Shown: positions 1 to 9,635, counted from the stretch's first letter. The stretch: 64,000 nucleotides of DNA from an uncultured Bacteroidales bacterium (GCA_946403215.1 CAMIZG010000002.1:1-64000); one strand, 5' to 3'. Numbers and translations: made by a program. The notes: generated from the sequence alone by a model not told the origin.

Positions 1-2
1 CG

Positions 3-407
3 GACAATCCGACCTACGAACAGGTCTATACGGACACGACCGGTTATGCCGAGACGGTGCATGTGACCTATGATCCGGACAAAGTGAGTCTGGAGTTCCT
101 GCTGCATATGTTTTTTGTGGCCATCGACCCGACGAGCCTGAACAAGCAAGGGCACGACGAAGGAACCCGTTACCGCACCGGCATCTATTATACGGATGAG
201 GCAGATGTCCCCACCATCGAGAAAGTCTATGCCGAAGAGCAAAGCAAGTATGCGCAGCCATTGGCGGTAGAGAAACTGCCTTTGCTCAATTTCTATCCTG
301 CCGACGAGTATCATCAGGATTACTTGGACAAACATCCGGACGGGTATTGCCACTTGCCGAAAGCCTTATTTGCCTTTGCTCGAAACGTAAAAGATATGAT
401 ACGATGA
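3..407 (+). CDS. msrA: Peptide-methionine (S)-S-oxide reductase MsrA, 5' truncated by window edge
   Basis: Frame open from base 3; translation DNPTYEQVYTDTTGYAETVHVTYDP...HDEGTRYRTGIYY...HPDGYCHLPK is MsrA-like. Confidence 0.9.
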   Translation, partial: DNPTYEQVYTDTTGYAETVHVTYDPDKVSLEFLLHMFFVAIDPTSLNKQGHDEGTRYRTGIYYTDEADVPTIEKVYAEEQSKYAQPLAVEKLPLLNFYPADEYHQDYLDKHPDGYCHLPKALFAFARNVKDMIR

Positions 408-1273
408 ACACGATATTTATTGTACTACCTATACTGACGTTGCTGATGTTCGACTTGGGATTAACCCTCAAGCCACAGGATTTCAAACTCATCGCACAAC
501 GTCCGAAACCGGTGATTGTAGGCCTTGTCGGACAGATTATCTTGCTGCCGCTAATCGCATGGGGAATTATTGCGTTGCTTTCGACTTTTGACTTTCGACT
601 TTCGACTCTCTTTATCATCGGAATAATGCTCGTCGCTTGCAGTCCGGGCGGAAGTTCGAGTAATGTGTTCTCGATGTTGGCAAAAGGCGATGTGGCGCTT
701 TCGGTGACGCTGACGGCGTGCAGTAGTATCATCACACTATTTACGTTACCGCTTATCATGGCGTGGGTGATGAAAAGTATTCAGTTTTCAGATGTCAGTA
801 TCCAGCTACCGATAGGGAATCTATTGATACAAAACATCGTGCTGATGGTAGTGCCCATCTCTGTCGGATTTATCGTCAATATCTTCCGCGAACAAGCCGC
901 GGCGAAGATTCACAACGTGCTCAAACGTATCGCTATGCCGGCATTGGTATTGCTGGTGACCGTCTTTTTCTTCCAACACAAGCAAACCATCGTGACGGAG
1001 TTTGCTTCGTTGGGGCTAACCATGATTGTGCTAATCCTGGCTACAACGGGTTGCGGAGCTATTCTCGCATGGCTACTCCACCTGACCACCAAAGAGCGTC
1101 GCACGTTGGTCATCGAAATCGGCATGCAGAATGCAGCACAAGCTATCACTATCGCGTGCAGTCCGCTCATCTTCAACAACGAGATCATCGCCATACCTGC
1201 TATCATCTACGCGCTCATGATGAACTTGATTCTATTGGCATACGTGGGTATAACCAAAATACAGAGAAAATGA
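404..1273 (+). CDS. Bile acid:sodium symporter (BASS) family transporter
   Basis: Multi-TM protein with ACSPGGSSSNVFSMLAKGDVALSVTLTA motif; ATGA overlap with msrA. Confidence 0.85.
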   Translation: MNTIFIVLPILTLLMFDLGLTLKPQDFKLIAQRPKPVIVGLVGQIILLPLIAWGIIALLSTFDFRLSTLFIIGIMLVACSPGGSSSNVFSMLAKGDVALSVTLTACSSIITLFTLPLIMAWVMKSIQFSDVSIQLPIGNLLIQNIVLMVVPISVGFIVNIFREQAAAKIHNVLKRIAMPALVLLVTVFFFQHKQTIVTEFASLGLTMIVLILATTGCGAILAWLLHLTTKERRTLVIEIGMQNAAQAITIACSPLIFNNEIIAIPAIIYALMMNLILLAYVGITKIQRK

Positions 1274-2007
1274 AAAAATTATTTACCCTTGCACTCGCGG
1301 CACTATCGTTGACCGTTTGTGCCAAACAACCAAAAGACATGTACGAAACAGATGAGTTTCAGACCCGGAGCGGGAAGACCGTGCGTTTCCATGCACTCGT
1401 GCACTCCAGTGTCCGTATCGAGTTCGACGGCAAGGAGATAGAGGTTGATCCGTGCGGTAAGTTGGGCGACTGGACGATTGACTACAGCGCGTTCCCGAAG
1501 GCGGACTATATCATCGTGACCCACGAGCACTATGACCACTTGGACAAAGCGGCTATCAAGCAGCTCAGCAAAGAGGGCACGCAGGTGATTATGAACCAGC
1601 GTTCGGCGGACGAGTATGGCGCAGGAACCGTGATGGCGAACGGCGATAAGTTGCAGTTGGCAGATGAAATCTCTATTGAAGCTATGGCGGCTTACAACAC
1701 AACCGAAGGGCATCTGCAGTTCCATCCGAAAGGACGCGATAACGGTTATATCCTGACGTTGGACGGCTTGCGTATTTACATCGCCGGAGATACGGAGGTG
1801 ATACCGGAGATGGCAGATATCAAGGATATTGACATCGCTTTCCTGCCGTGCAATCAACCGTACACCATGACGCCGGAGCAACTGATTGAAGCGGCGCGTA
1901 TCATCCAACCGAAAGTGCTATTCCCGTATCACTACAGCCAGACCGACGTGACCGGCATCGCAGCACAACTACCCGATATAGACGTTCGAATCAGACATTA
2001 TGAATAA
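1270..2007 (+). CDS. Secreted MBL-fold metal-dependent hydrolase
   Basis: Signal peptide MKKLFTLALAALSLTVC; VTHEHYDHLD and IAGDTE motifs; in-frame start inside ORF 763..2007. Confidence 0.85.
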   Translation: MKKLFTLALAALSLTVCAKQPKDMYETDEFQTRSGKTVRFHALVHSSVRIEFDGKEIEVDPCGKLGDWTIDYSAFPKADYIIVTHEHYDHLDKAAIKQLSKEGTQVIMNQRSADEYGAGTVMANGDKLQLADEISIEAMAAYNTTEGHLQFHPKGRDNGYILTLDGLRIYIAGDTEVIPEMADIKDIDIAFLPCNQPYTMTPEQLIEAARIIQPKVLFPYHYSQTDVTGIAAQLPDIDVRIRHYE

Positions 2008-2013
2008 ACAACA

Positions 2014-2682
2014 ATGCCCCACTACGAGATACATAGTTGCGAGCAGATGATGGAACTCATCCAGCAGCTCGGATTCCTGCCGCTTTTAGCAAGCGGCATA
2101 TCCGGCTATTCGGCGGAAGAGATGGCGGACGAGGAATGTCGTTACGTCGTCTTTCCGGACGGTGGATGGGACTGGCCGTTATGGAAATGGAAGGGCATCA
2201 TCATCAACGAGAGTGATTGTGTCTATGGCAAGTTTTTCAACGGTAAGGCCGGCTTCATCAGTCGCTCTTGGTGGCCGCATTTCTGCAACTGGCGCCGCAG
2301 TCTCTATCCCATGCCGGAGGACGGCAGTATAGAAGGCATCATATACCAGACGCTCTGCGAACAGGATAGTATCATCAACCGCGACTTGCGTGCGGCATGT
2401 GGCTTCTCCGGTCCGAAGATGCGGAGTAAGTTCGACGGCTATGTGACGCGTCTTCAGATGGCAACGCGGGTGGTGACGGAAGATTTCGTCTATCCGCGTG
2501 ACAAGCATAATCGTGAATACGGTTGGGGATGGTCGTTACTCACTACTCCCGAACGGCTTTATGGCAAGGACTCGTGTTTTGTTGATTGCTCGCCGGAGGA
2601 ATCGTATCAGTTGATGACCAAGCACTTGCGCACCATTCTTCCGCACGCTACCGACAAACAAATAAGCAAACTATTGAAATAA
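2014..2682 (+). CDS. AlkZ/YcaQ-related protein
   Basis: MPHYEIHSCEQMMELIQQLGFLPLL...VVFPDGGWDWPLWKWKG resembles AlkZ-related proteins of Bacteroidales. Confidence 0.6.
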   Translation: MPHYEIHSCEQMMELIQQLGFLPLLASGISGYSAEEMADEECRYVVFPDGGWDWPLWKWKGIIINESDCVYGKFFNGKAGFISRSWWPHFCNWRRSLYPMPEDGSIEGIIYQTLCEQDSIINRDLRAACGFSGPKMRSKFDGYVTRLQMATRVVTEDFVYPRDKHNREYGWGWSLLTTPERLYGKDSCFVDCSPEESYQLMTKHLRTILPHATDKQISKLLK

Positions 2683-2684
2683 GC

Positions 2685-2735
2685 ATGACCATCCGACTTG
2701 CGACATATGACGACATTCCTGCAAAAAACATTTGA
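2685..2735 (+). pseudogene. GNAT acetyltransferase N-terminal relic (MTIRLATYDDIPAKNI*)
   Basis: Matches the start of GNAT proteins; compare MIRLATTNDIPRLLEL at 21822. Body of the gene is missing. Confidence 0.55.
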
Positions 2736-2770
2736 GTAACAGGACACTAATGATATAAACAGGTTAAACA

Positions 2771-3790
2771 ATGGAAAACGACAATCACATGTATTTGGTT
2801 ACCGGAGCCGCCGGATACCTAGGCCTTACAGTCACCAAACAACTGATCGCACAAGGAGCAAAGGTAAGAGCCTTTATTCTTCCTAACGATCCTGCACGCA
2901 GGTATCTGCCAGCCGAGGTAGAAGTGTATGAAGGCGACCTCACTAACAAAGAGAGCATGCTTCCTTTCTTTACGCTGCCCGAAAGCACACAAGGCTATGT
3001 GCTGCATATAGCCAGTATCGTGAGCAGCAATCCTGAATGGAGTAAGCGCGTGTTTGATGTCAATGTGGGAGGCACAAAAAATATTATCGAACTATGCCTT
3101 GCTACGTCGGCTATCCGAAAGATGGTCTATTGTTCCAGCACAGGTGCCATTCCTGATCAACCTCGCAGTATAGCCATCGCCGAAACCGACCATTTTGACC
3201 CATCACTCGTTCCCGGTTGTTACTCGCAAAGCAAAGCAATGGCAACCCAAGCCGTACTCGATACGTGCAGGCAAAAAGGATTGCATGCCTGTGTCGTGCA
3301 TCCCAGCGGTATCATGGGCCCCGGTGACTATGCTCACGGCGAATTGACACAGACACTTGTGCGGATTGTCAAAGGAGAATTACGTATTGGACTGGACTGT
3401 GATTTCAACCTCTGCGATGTGCGTGATCTTGCCGATGGAATCATCAAAGCAGCAACACACGGACGTGACGGCGAGTGCTATATTCTGGCAAACGAACCGG
3501 TTACATTCAAGCAGTTCAGCGATATGGCTATCGGAGCTGTGGGGGGAAAGAGAATTCGTGTATTCCTGTCTATTCCCGTTGTTATGACAGGTGTAAAAAT
3601 AATGGAGAGGATGGCTAAGATATGGGGTAAGAAACCGATTCTCACAACGTTCTATCTGGTTAACGTAGCGCGCAATAACCGCTTTGATTACTCCAAAGCC
3701 CAAACGGAACTAGGTTACCGCACTCGCCCCTATGTGGACACCATCACAGATCATGTGCGATGGATGAAAGAAGAAGGCCTTCTGTCCTAA
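2771..3790 (+). CDS. NAD-dependent epimerase/dehydratase (extended SDR)
   Basis: VTGAAGYLGLTVTKQL, YCSSTGA, CYSQSKA motifs. Confidence 0.85.
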   Translation: MENDNHMYLVTGAAGYLGLTVTKQLIAQGAKVRAFILPNDPARRYLPAEVEVYEGDLTNKESMLPFFTLPESTQGYVLHIASIVSSNPEWSKRVFDVNVGGTKNIIELCLATSAIRKMVYCSSTGAIPDQPRSIAIAETDHFDPSLVPGCYSQSKAMATQAVLDTCRQKGLHACVVHPSGIMGPGDYAHGELTQTLVRIVKGELRIGLDCDFNLCDVRDLADGIIKAATHGRDGECYILANEPVTFKQFSDMAIGAVGGKRIRVFLSIPVVMTGVKIMERMAKIWGKKPILTTFYLVNVARNNRFDYSKAQTELGYRTRPYVDTITDHVRWMKEEGLLS

Positions 3791-3862
3791 AGCCAAAAAT
3801 TTGATAGCAAGGGTATGCAACCACAAAAAATAGGAATGGAAATGGAGTTATAACAGAAAGAA

Positions 3863-4065
3863 ATGACGATACAAGAAGCTATCCAAGTCCGCCATAGTGT
3901 GCGGCAGTCAATCAGCAGAAGTTCCTCTTTGTGTTGCATGACAACAACCGCGTGGAGGCAAAACCGAACTATTTGCTTATCGGTAGCTACGTCCACACCG
4001 ACCTTGGCATCGTCAAGTACCATTTCGAACTGGCTGCCGGTAAAGAGAATTTTAATTGGAAATAG
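3863..4065 (+). pseudogene. Nitroreductase relic with large internal deletion
   Basis: N-term MTIQEAIQVRHSVRQ in one frame; from about 3916 a second frame gives QKFLFVLHDNNRVEAKPNYLLIGSYVHTDLGIVKYHFELAAGKENFNWK*, a nitroreductase C-terminus. Confidence 0.7.
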
Positions 4066-4067
4066 AC

Positions 4068-4559
4068 ATGACACGTAAAGAAACAATCATAGCAACGATC
4101 TTGCTAATCATTTTCGGAACGAGTATGCACTTTGTGCATCATGTGCCGTTCTTCAATCATTTTATGGGCTATATCTTTCCCGTGACGGAAAGTGTGATGG
4201 CGCACATGAAGATGGTGTTTTACCCGATGCTTTTGCTTAGCATCTATCTGTGCTTTTCGCGTCGTGACATCCGCGAGATAGGCGCTCCTATCTTGGGCGC
4301 ATTTGCTGTAATGCCGCTCATCGTAGCCGCGTTTTTCAGCTATTGGGGTTTCGTGCGCCATGAGTTGATGGTGCTGGATATCGTCATCTACATCGCGTCA
4401 ATGGTCGGCGCAGTACACCTCGCTAACCGTTGGCGCACATGTGCATTCGTGCAACGTCTCTGGCCGTTGTGGATAGTGCTCATCGTGTTGGCTATCATCG
4501 CCATCGGCGTGTTGACTTACCACGCACCCGACTGGATCATCTTCGCAGATTTAGGATAA
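4068..4559 (+). CDS. Integral membrane protein, DUF6512-like
   Basis: Several TM helices; ESVMAHMKMVFYPMLL motif. Confidence 0.5.
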   Translation: MTRKETIIATILLIIFGTSMHFVHHVPFFNHFMGYIFPVTESVMAHMKMVFYPMLLLSIYLCFSRRDIREIGAPILGAFAVMPLIVAAFFSYWGFVRHELMVLDIVIYIASMVGAVHLANRWRTCAFVQRLWPLWIVLIVLAIIAIGVLTYHAPDWIIFADLG

Positions 4560-4578
4560 TCAAATACTAAGCTATTAT

Positions 4579-4947
4579 ATGTGCTATAGAGAAGAAGCCA
4601 TCGAATGTGTAAAAGATCATGTTCTCCAGATACATAAGCAAATATATGCCAAGTATGAAGGGGATTTTGACAGGATCTATACGGAAGGGTACAACAGCAA
4701 GTCCTATACGGGTAGGGTGATTGAGCCAGGAAAGATTTATGAACTGAGTTATCTGGAATGTACGTGCCCTAAAGTTAAATGTGGGCTGAGAAACCATCCG
4801 CAGCAGTGTGAGTGCTCACGACAGAGCATTCTATATATCTTGTCGCAACTTGAACCGGACAGCCAATTCGATGTTCGGATTGAGAATACGATTCTCAGGG
4901 GAAGCGACCGCTGTACTTTCAGAATAACAAAGCATAAAGATGTTTAA
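4579..4947 (+). CDS. Cys-rich hypothetical protein
   Basis: Intact 122 aa ORF; LECTCPKVKCGLRNHPQQCECSRQS. Confidence 0.5.
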   Translation: MCYREEAIECVKDHVLQIHKQIYAKYEGDFDRIYTEGYNSKSYTGRVIEPGKIYELSYLECTCPKVKCGLRNHPQQCECSRQSILYILSQLEPDSQFDVRIENTILRGSDRCTFRITKHKDV

Positions 4948-4959
4948 GTCATTCGAGTT

Positions 4960-5649
4960 ATGACAATAGATAGAATAGATATTACCGCTCAACTCTTTGC
5001 TTTGCAAGACCAGGCATATGCTGACTTCCAAAGCAAGTTACTTCCGACTGTCAAACGCGAGACGGTTATCGGTGTGCGGACACCGGACTTGCGCAAAATG
5101 GCGAAGCAAATCTGCAAGACTCCTGCTGCGCAAGAGTTCTTGCACAGTTTGCCACATCGCTATTTTGACGAGAACCAACTGCACGCGTTTATCCTGTCGG
5201 AAGAGAAAAATTTCAACACCTGTATCGCTAATCTGGAGAAATTCCTGCCGTATGTAGATAATTGGGCAACATGTGACCAACTATCGCCAAGTTGCTTCAA
5301 GAGACACACGACTGAACTGTTACCGCTCATTCGCAAGTGGATGAGAAGCAAGCACACCTATACGAAACGCTTTGGCATAGGGACGCTGATGCGATATTTT
5401 TTGGACGAGGCTTTCCGGCCGGAGTACTTGGAGTGGGTTACATCCATTAAAAGCGATGAGTATTACATCCGCATGATGCAGGCGTGGTTCTTTGCCACAG
5501 CGCTTGCCAAGCAATGGGATGCCACGCTTCCCTATATCGAGCAACATCGCTTGGAGAAAGACACGCACAACAAAACCATCCGGAAAGCCGTTGAGAGTTA
5601 CCGTATCACTCCCGAACAAAAACAACTGCTAAAGACTTTTAGACAATAG
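4960..5649 (+). CDS. DNA alkylation repair protein (AlkD family), copy 1
   Basis: VIGVRTPDLRKMAKQ...DEYYIRMMQAWFFATALAK, AlkD HEAT-like repeat family. Confidence 0.85.
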   Translation: MTIDRIDITAQLFALQDQAYADFQSKLLPTVKRETVIGVRTPDLRKMAKQICKTPAAQEFLHSLPHRYFDENQLHAFILSEEKNFNTCIANLEKFLPYVDNWATCDQLSPSCFKRHTTELLPLIRKWMRSKHTYTKRFGIGTLMRYFLDEAFRPEYLEWVTSIKSDEYYIRMMQAWFFATALAKQWDATLPYIEQHRLEKDTHNKTIRKAVESYRITPEQKQLLKTFRQ

Positions 5650-5661
5650 CCTCAATCAGAT

Positions 5662-6009
5662 ATGAATGTTGAAGAATATAGGGATTACTGTCTGTCGCTT
5701 GGCGCAGATGTAGAGGAAAAACTGCCGTTCGTGAAGTTCAAGAACGGCGACGGTGTGCTCGTATTTTATGTGTGCGGGCACATGTTCTGTTTCTTTGACC
5801 TCAATGATTTTCAGGTGGTATCGCTCAAGTGCCAACCTGAACGGATAGACGAGCTGAAGGCACAATACGACTGCGTCGGCAATCCGTATAACGAGTCGCC
5901 GAGACATTGGATAGGTCTCGATCCGCATTCTTCGCCCGACTGCCTTGCCCGAGACCTTATCCGCAATTCGTATGAGATAGTTAAAGCCAAATACAGCAAG
6001 AAAAAATGA
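5662..6009 (+). CDS. MmcQ/YjbR family protein
   Basis: MNVEEYRDYCLSLGADVEEKLPF...NPYNESPRHWIGLDPHS. Confidence 0.85.
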   Translation: MNVEEYRDYCLSLGADVEEKLPFVKFKNGDGVLVFYVCGHMFCFFDLNDFQVVSLKCQPERIDELKAQYDCVGNPYNESPRHWIGLDPHSSPDCLARDLIRNSYEIVKAKYSKKK

Positions 6010-6968
6010 AACCGACAATCAACAGATCAATACAGTTCAGGATGCTGGCATGCGCCATTGGAGCTGTATGGGCGCTGGCGTTTATGTCAGGATGCAGACG
6101 CCAAGTTGAGACGTATGTGCCCGATGCGCCGGACTACATGGACAGCACGATGTGGTTCACAGCGGACAAGGACACCACGGGCACCGGAGCGGATGTGTTC
6201 TACGTGGTATCCACATGGGAAGAAGACTGGATGCACGACAGTAAGGTCTGCCACTACGCGGATGTGTGGAATGCCGTGCACCGTGCACACATGGAGATTG
6301 AGATCAGTCGCGCTGCGGCGTACATGGCTCCGGGCAACCGGTTTTATGCTCCCTATTACCGTCACACGACGATTGACGGTTGGGTGACGCGCAACGAGGA
6401 CACAATCCAGCACCGCACGCGCCTGTCGATGGGCGATGTGTGTCAGGCGTTCGACTGCTTTGCGGCGAAGCGCGACAACAGCCGCCCGTTGATCATCGCC
6501 GGATTCAGTCAGGGCGGCTTGGCGGTGGTTGAACTGCTCAAGCATATGAGCGACGAGACCTACAGCCATCTGGTGGCGGCGTATGTGATGGGCTACAAAC
6601 TCACGCCGCAAGACACACTCTGCCCGCATATCCGTCCGGCACACGGCGAGACGGACACTGGCGTGACGATCTGCTACAACACAGTCAAGGATGTGCGATA
6701 CATTCAGCCGGTTATCGCCTCTTCGTGCGTGTGCATCAACCCTGTCAACTGGCGCACCGATGCCACGCCGGCTGTGCTGCACGACACAATCACCGTCACC
6801 GTCGCGCCGGAGCATGTGCTGGTGGTCAGCGGGTACAGCGGCGATGAGTACAAGCCGTACGCCGGATTTATCAATGTGGGCGACATTCACAGTTGCGAGC
6901 CCTGGCTGTACAGCGACTGCATCCGCCGCAACATGCAGAAACGCATCAAGAGCTTCCTACAACAATAA
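6006..6968 (+). CDS. DUF3089 lipoprotein (alpha/beta-hydrolase-like)
   Basis: Lipobox-like MSGC; ADVFYVVSTWEEDW; GFSQGG. Confidence 0.75.
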   Translation: MKPTINRSIQFRMLACAIGAVWALAFMSGCRRQVETYVPDAPDYMDSTMWFTADKDTTGTGADVFYVVSTWEEDWMHDSKVCHYADVWNAVHRAHMEIEISRAAAYMAPGNRFYAPYYRHTTIDGWVTRNEDTIQHRTRLSMGDVCQAFDCFAAKRDNSRPLIIAGFSQGGLAVVELLKHMSDETYSHLVAAYVMGYKLTPQDTLCPHIRPAHGETDTGVTICYNTVKDVRYIQPVIASSCVCINPVNWRTDATPAVLHDTITVTVAPEHVLVVSGYSGDEYKPYAGFINVGDIHSCEPWLYSDCIRRNMQKRIKSFLQQ

Positions 6969-6977
6969 CTCTCCGTT

Positions 6978-7898
6978 ATGGACTTTCACGTTTACAGAAA
7001 ACAAGGTATGGCACATCATCATCAACATACCACTCCAACGCAGTCGTTGAACGGCATTTTTATCTTCTCTATCGTTCTGAACGTCCTCTTCGTGCTCATC
7101 GAGGCGGGTGTCGGGTTGTGGCAGGACAGCCTGTCGCTGCTCAGCGACGCGGGGCACAACCTGAGCGACGTATTCTCGCTACTACTGGTGCTGGTGGCTT
7201 TCCGCCTGGCGAAAGTGCACAGCAACGAGCGCTACACATACGGCTACCGCAAATCGACCGTCCTGATCTCGCTGCTCAATGCCGTCATACTGTTGGTGGC
7301 TGTAGGGGCTATCGTGATTGAGAGTATCCATAAGTTCAGCGAACCTGCCGAAGTGAACGGCATCGCCGTGTCGTGGACTGCCGGTGTGGGTATCCTGACC
7401 AACGGTCTGACAGCTTTCCTGCTGATGCACGGACAGAAGAACGACCTGAACGTCCGCGGCGCGTTTCTGCACATGGTGGCCGACACGCTCGTCTCGGTGG
7501 GCGTCGTGATAAGCGGAATCATCATCTACTACACCGGCTGGAACATGGTTGATCCTATCGTCAGCCTCATCATCGCCGCCGTTATCCTCATCTCCACATG
7601 GGAACTGCTGTCCGACAGTCTGCGTCTGGCGGTGGACGGTATTCCCGATGGCGTGGATAAGCGCGAGATTGAGCATGTGCTCCTTGCCGCCGAGCATGTG
7701 AAGGACATCCACCATGTCCATATCTGGGCAATCAGTACGACCGAAACGGCGCTCACCGCGCACATCGTTATTAACGACCTGACGCATTGGACGCAGGTGT
7801 CGGAGCATATCAAACACGAACTTGCAGAACACGGCATCACACACGCTACACTCGAGCCGGAAACGCCCGATGCAATGTGCCATCATAAAGAATGCTGA
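6978..7898 (+). CDS. Cation diffusion facilitator (CDF) transporter
   Basis: SLSLLSDAGHNLSDVFSLLLV; six TM; C-terminal His-rich tail. Confidence 0.9.
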   Translation: MDFHVYRKQGMAHHHQHTTPTQSLNGIFIFSIVLNVLFVLIEAGVGLWQDSLSLLSDAGHNLSDVFSLLLVLVAFRLAKVHSNERYTYGYRKSTVLISLLNAVILLVAVGAIVIESIHKFSEPAEVNGIAVSWTAGVGILTNGLTAFLLMHGQKNDLNVRGAFLHMVADTLVSVGVVISGIIIYYTGWNMVDPIVSLIIAAVILISTWELLSDSLRLAVDGIPDGVDKREIEHVLLAAEHVKDIHHVHIWAISTTETALTAHIVINDLTHWTQVSEHIKHELAEHGITHATLEPETPDAMCHHKEC

Positions 7899-7950
7899 TT
7901 CCTAACCAAGTATTATTCAGCAAGTAACGGCCACACTCTAAACATATACA

Positions 7951-8157
7951 ATGGACTACCTGCCGCAGAATCCTGCCATATTAGTATCGAGCATCAATAT
8001 GCTGCTTAGGGATGAGGAATTTGACTCGCTCGAAGCGCTCTGCTATAACTTTAACACCGAACCGGAGAAGATCAAAGCCTTTCTCTATGATGCCGGTTAC
8101 GTCTATAGCGAAGAACAGGAACAGTTCCGACCGATTGGATACGATGAAAACAGATAG
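7951..8157 (+). CDS. DUF4250 protein
   Basis: MDYLPQNPAILVSSINMLLRDEEFDSLEALCYNF... Confidence 0.75.
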   Translation: MDYLPQNPAILVSSINMLLRDEEFDSLEALCYNFNTEPEKIKAFLYDAGYVYSEEQEQFRPIGYDENR

Positions 8158-8836
8158 CATAGATATCACTGCTCAGCTCTTTGCGCTGCAAGACAAATCG
8201 TACGCCGACTTCCAGAGCAAGTTGCTTCCGACCGTTCAGCACGAGACGGTTATCGGCGTTCGTACACCTGATTTGCGCAAACTGGCGAAGCAAGTTAGCA
8301 AGACTCCTGCCGCGCAAGAGTTCATGCATAGTTTGCCACATCGCTATTTTGACGAGAACCAACTGCACGCTTTTATTCTGTCGGAAGAGAAAGACTTCGA
8401 TAGGTGTTTGGAGGAATTGGAGTTGTTCCTGCCGTATGTGGATAATTGGGCTACTTGCGACCAGTTATCGCCTAAATGCTTTAGGAAGCATACGCAAGAG
8501 TTATTACCGCACATCCGCAAGTGGATGATGAGCAAACACACCCATACCATCCGCTTCGGAATGGGGATGTTGATGCGATATTATCTGGACGAGGCTTTCC
8601 GACCGGAATTCTTGGAATGGGTTGCATCCATCAAGAGCGATGAGTATTACATCCGCATGATGCAGGCGTGGTTCTTTGCTACCGCTCTTGCCAAACAATG
8701 GGATGCCACGCTGCCTTATATAGAGCAACATCGCTTGCATCCCTGGACGTATAATAAGACTATTCAAAAGGCTATTGAGAGTTATCGTATAACGGACGAG
8801 CAAAAGGCTTTGTTAAGGACCTTTCGAGTGAAATGA
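8144..8836 (+). CDS. DNA alkylation repair protein (AlkD family), copy 2
   Basis: Close paralogue of 4960..5649 throughout; in-frame start MKTDSIDITAQLFALQDKS. Confidence 0.85.
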   Translation: MKTDSIDITAQLFALQDKSYADFQSKLLPTVQHETVIGVRTPDLRKLAKQVSKTPAAQEFMHSLPHRYFDENQLHAFILSEEKDFDRCLEELELFLPYVDNWATCDQLSPKCFRKHTQELLPHIRKWMMSKHTHTIRFGMGMLMRYYLDEAFRPEFLEWVASIKSDEYYIRMMQAWFFATALAKQWDATLPYIEQHRLHPWTYNKTIQKAIESYRITDEQKALLRTFRVK

Positions 8837-9432
8837 AAAAGATACTATTTTTACATGGCTTTTATGCAAGCGGGCAATGTGTTCCGGCTATGGCATTACG
8901 AGAGGCTTTTGCAGGGAGAGCAGAAGTGCTCACTCCGGATCTGCCTATGCATCCGCAGGACGCGCTTGAAACCATCTCCGAACTAATAGATAGCGAAAAG
9001 CCCGATTTGCTAATCGGGAATAGTTGTGGCGCATTCTATGCGCAAATGATAGCTCCTATAAAATCCATACCTGCGCTGCTGGGCAATCCGCATTTCCGGA
9101 TGTCAGAGTTTCTAAACCAACGCTTAGGGCAGCACGAATACAAATCCCTTCGCAAGGATGGACACCAATCTTTTGTGATTAATGTAGAATTGGTCAAAGA
9201 GTTCGCTGCTCTGGAGGCTACTCAATTTGACAACTGCAATCCTCAATTCAGTGACCAAGTGTGGGGATTGTTCGGCGAGCAGGACACCTTGGCACATTTC
9301 GAACCGCTCTTTCTGACGCACTATTCACATTCCTTCCATTTCCCCGGAGCTCACACGCCCACTGCCCAGGAGGTTCGCGCATGGTACGTCCCGTTGGCAG
9401 AACAATTACTGACGCACTATACAAGTTTTTAG
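8833..9432 (+). CDS. YqiA/YcfP-type alpha/beta fold esterase
   Basis: KKILFLHGFYASGQC...LLIGNSCGAFYAQ...HQSFVI. Confidence 0.8.
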   Translation: MKKILFLHGFYASGQCVPAMALREAFAGRAEVLTPDLPMHPQDALETISELIDSEKPDLLIGNSCGAFYAQMIAPIKSIPALLGNPHFRMSEFLNQRLGQHEYKSLRKDGHQSFVINVELVKEFAALEATQFDNCNPQFSDQVWGLFGEQDTLAHFEPLFLTHYSHSFHFPGAHTPTAQEVRAWYVPLAEQLLTHYTSF

Positions 9433-9554
9433 GTTGCACAATACCAGCATTTACATCCTCCGCTTCTGCATGTAGGCGAGCAGTCTTGCATGTGCGTTTC
9501 GACGAGGTCGGGCTTTGCAGGGGTTCACACGTTCCGCATTGTTGCACAATACCA
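9433..9554. repeat. 14-bp perfect direct repeat GTTGCACAATACCA (9433-9446, 9541-9554)
   Basis: Two identical copies 108 bp apart. Confidence 0.7.
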
Positions 9555-9635
9555 TAGCCCTTCCAATCCCTAACGCGGGGAAGAGTAAGTTTTTCTGTTA
9601 ATTTTTGTTAAACCTATGAACGTACGCACAATAAA

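Noticed and set aside
286-759. Long minus-strand ORF overlapping msrA/BASS
   Set aside because: Antisense to well-supported genes with no recognisable protein features; codon-bias shadow ORF. The same applies to most long antisense ORFs (e.g. 18080-19267, 56231-57070, 57561-58685, 61350-62321).
763-1269. N-terminal extension of ORF 763..2007
   Set aside because: Overlaps the BASS gene in another frame; the real start is the signal peptide at 1270.
9261-9557. ORF overlapping the esterase 3' end and the direct-repeat segment
   Set aside because: Mostly overlaps a supported CDS in another frame; no protein signature.
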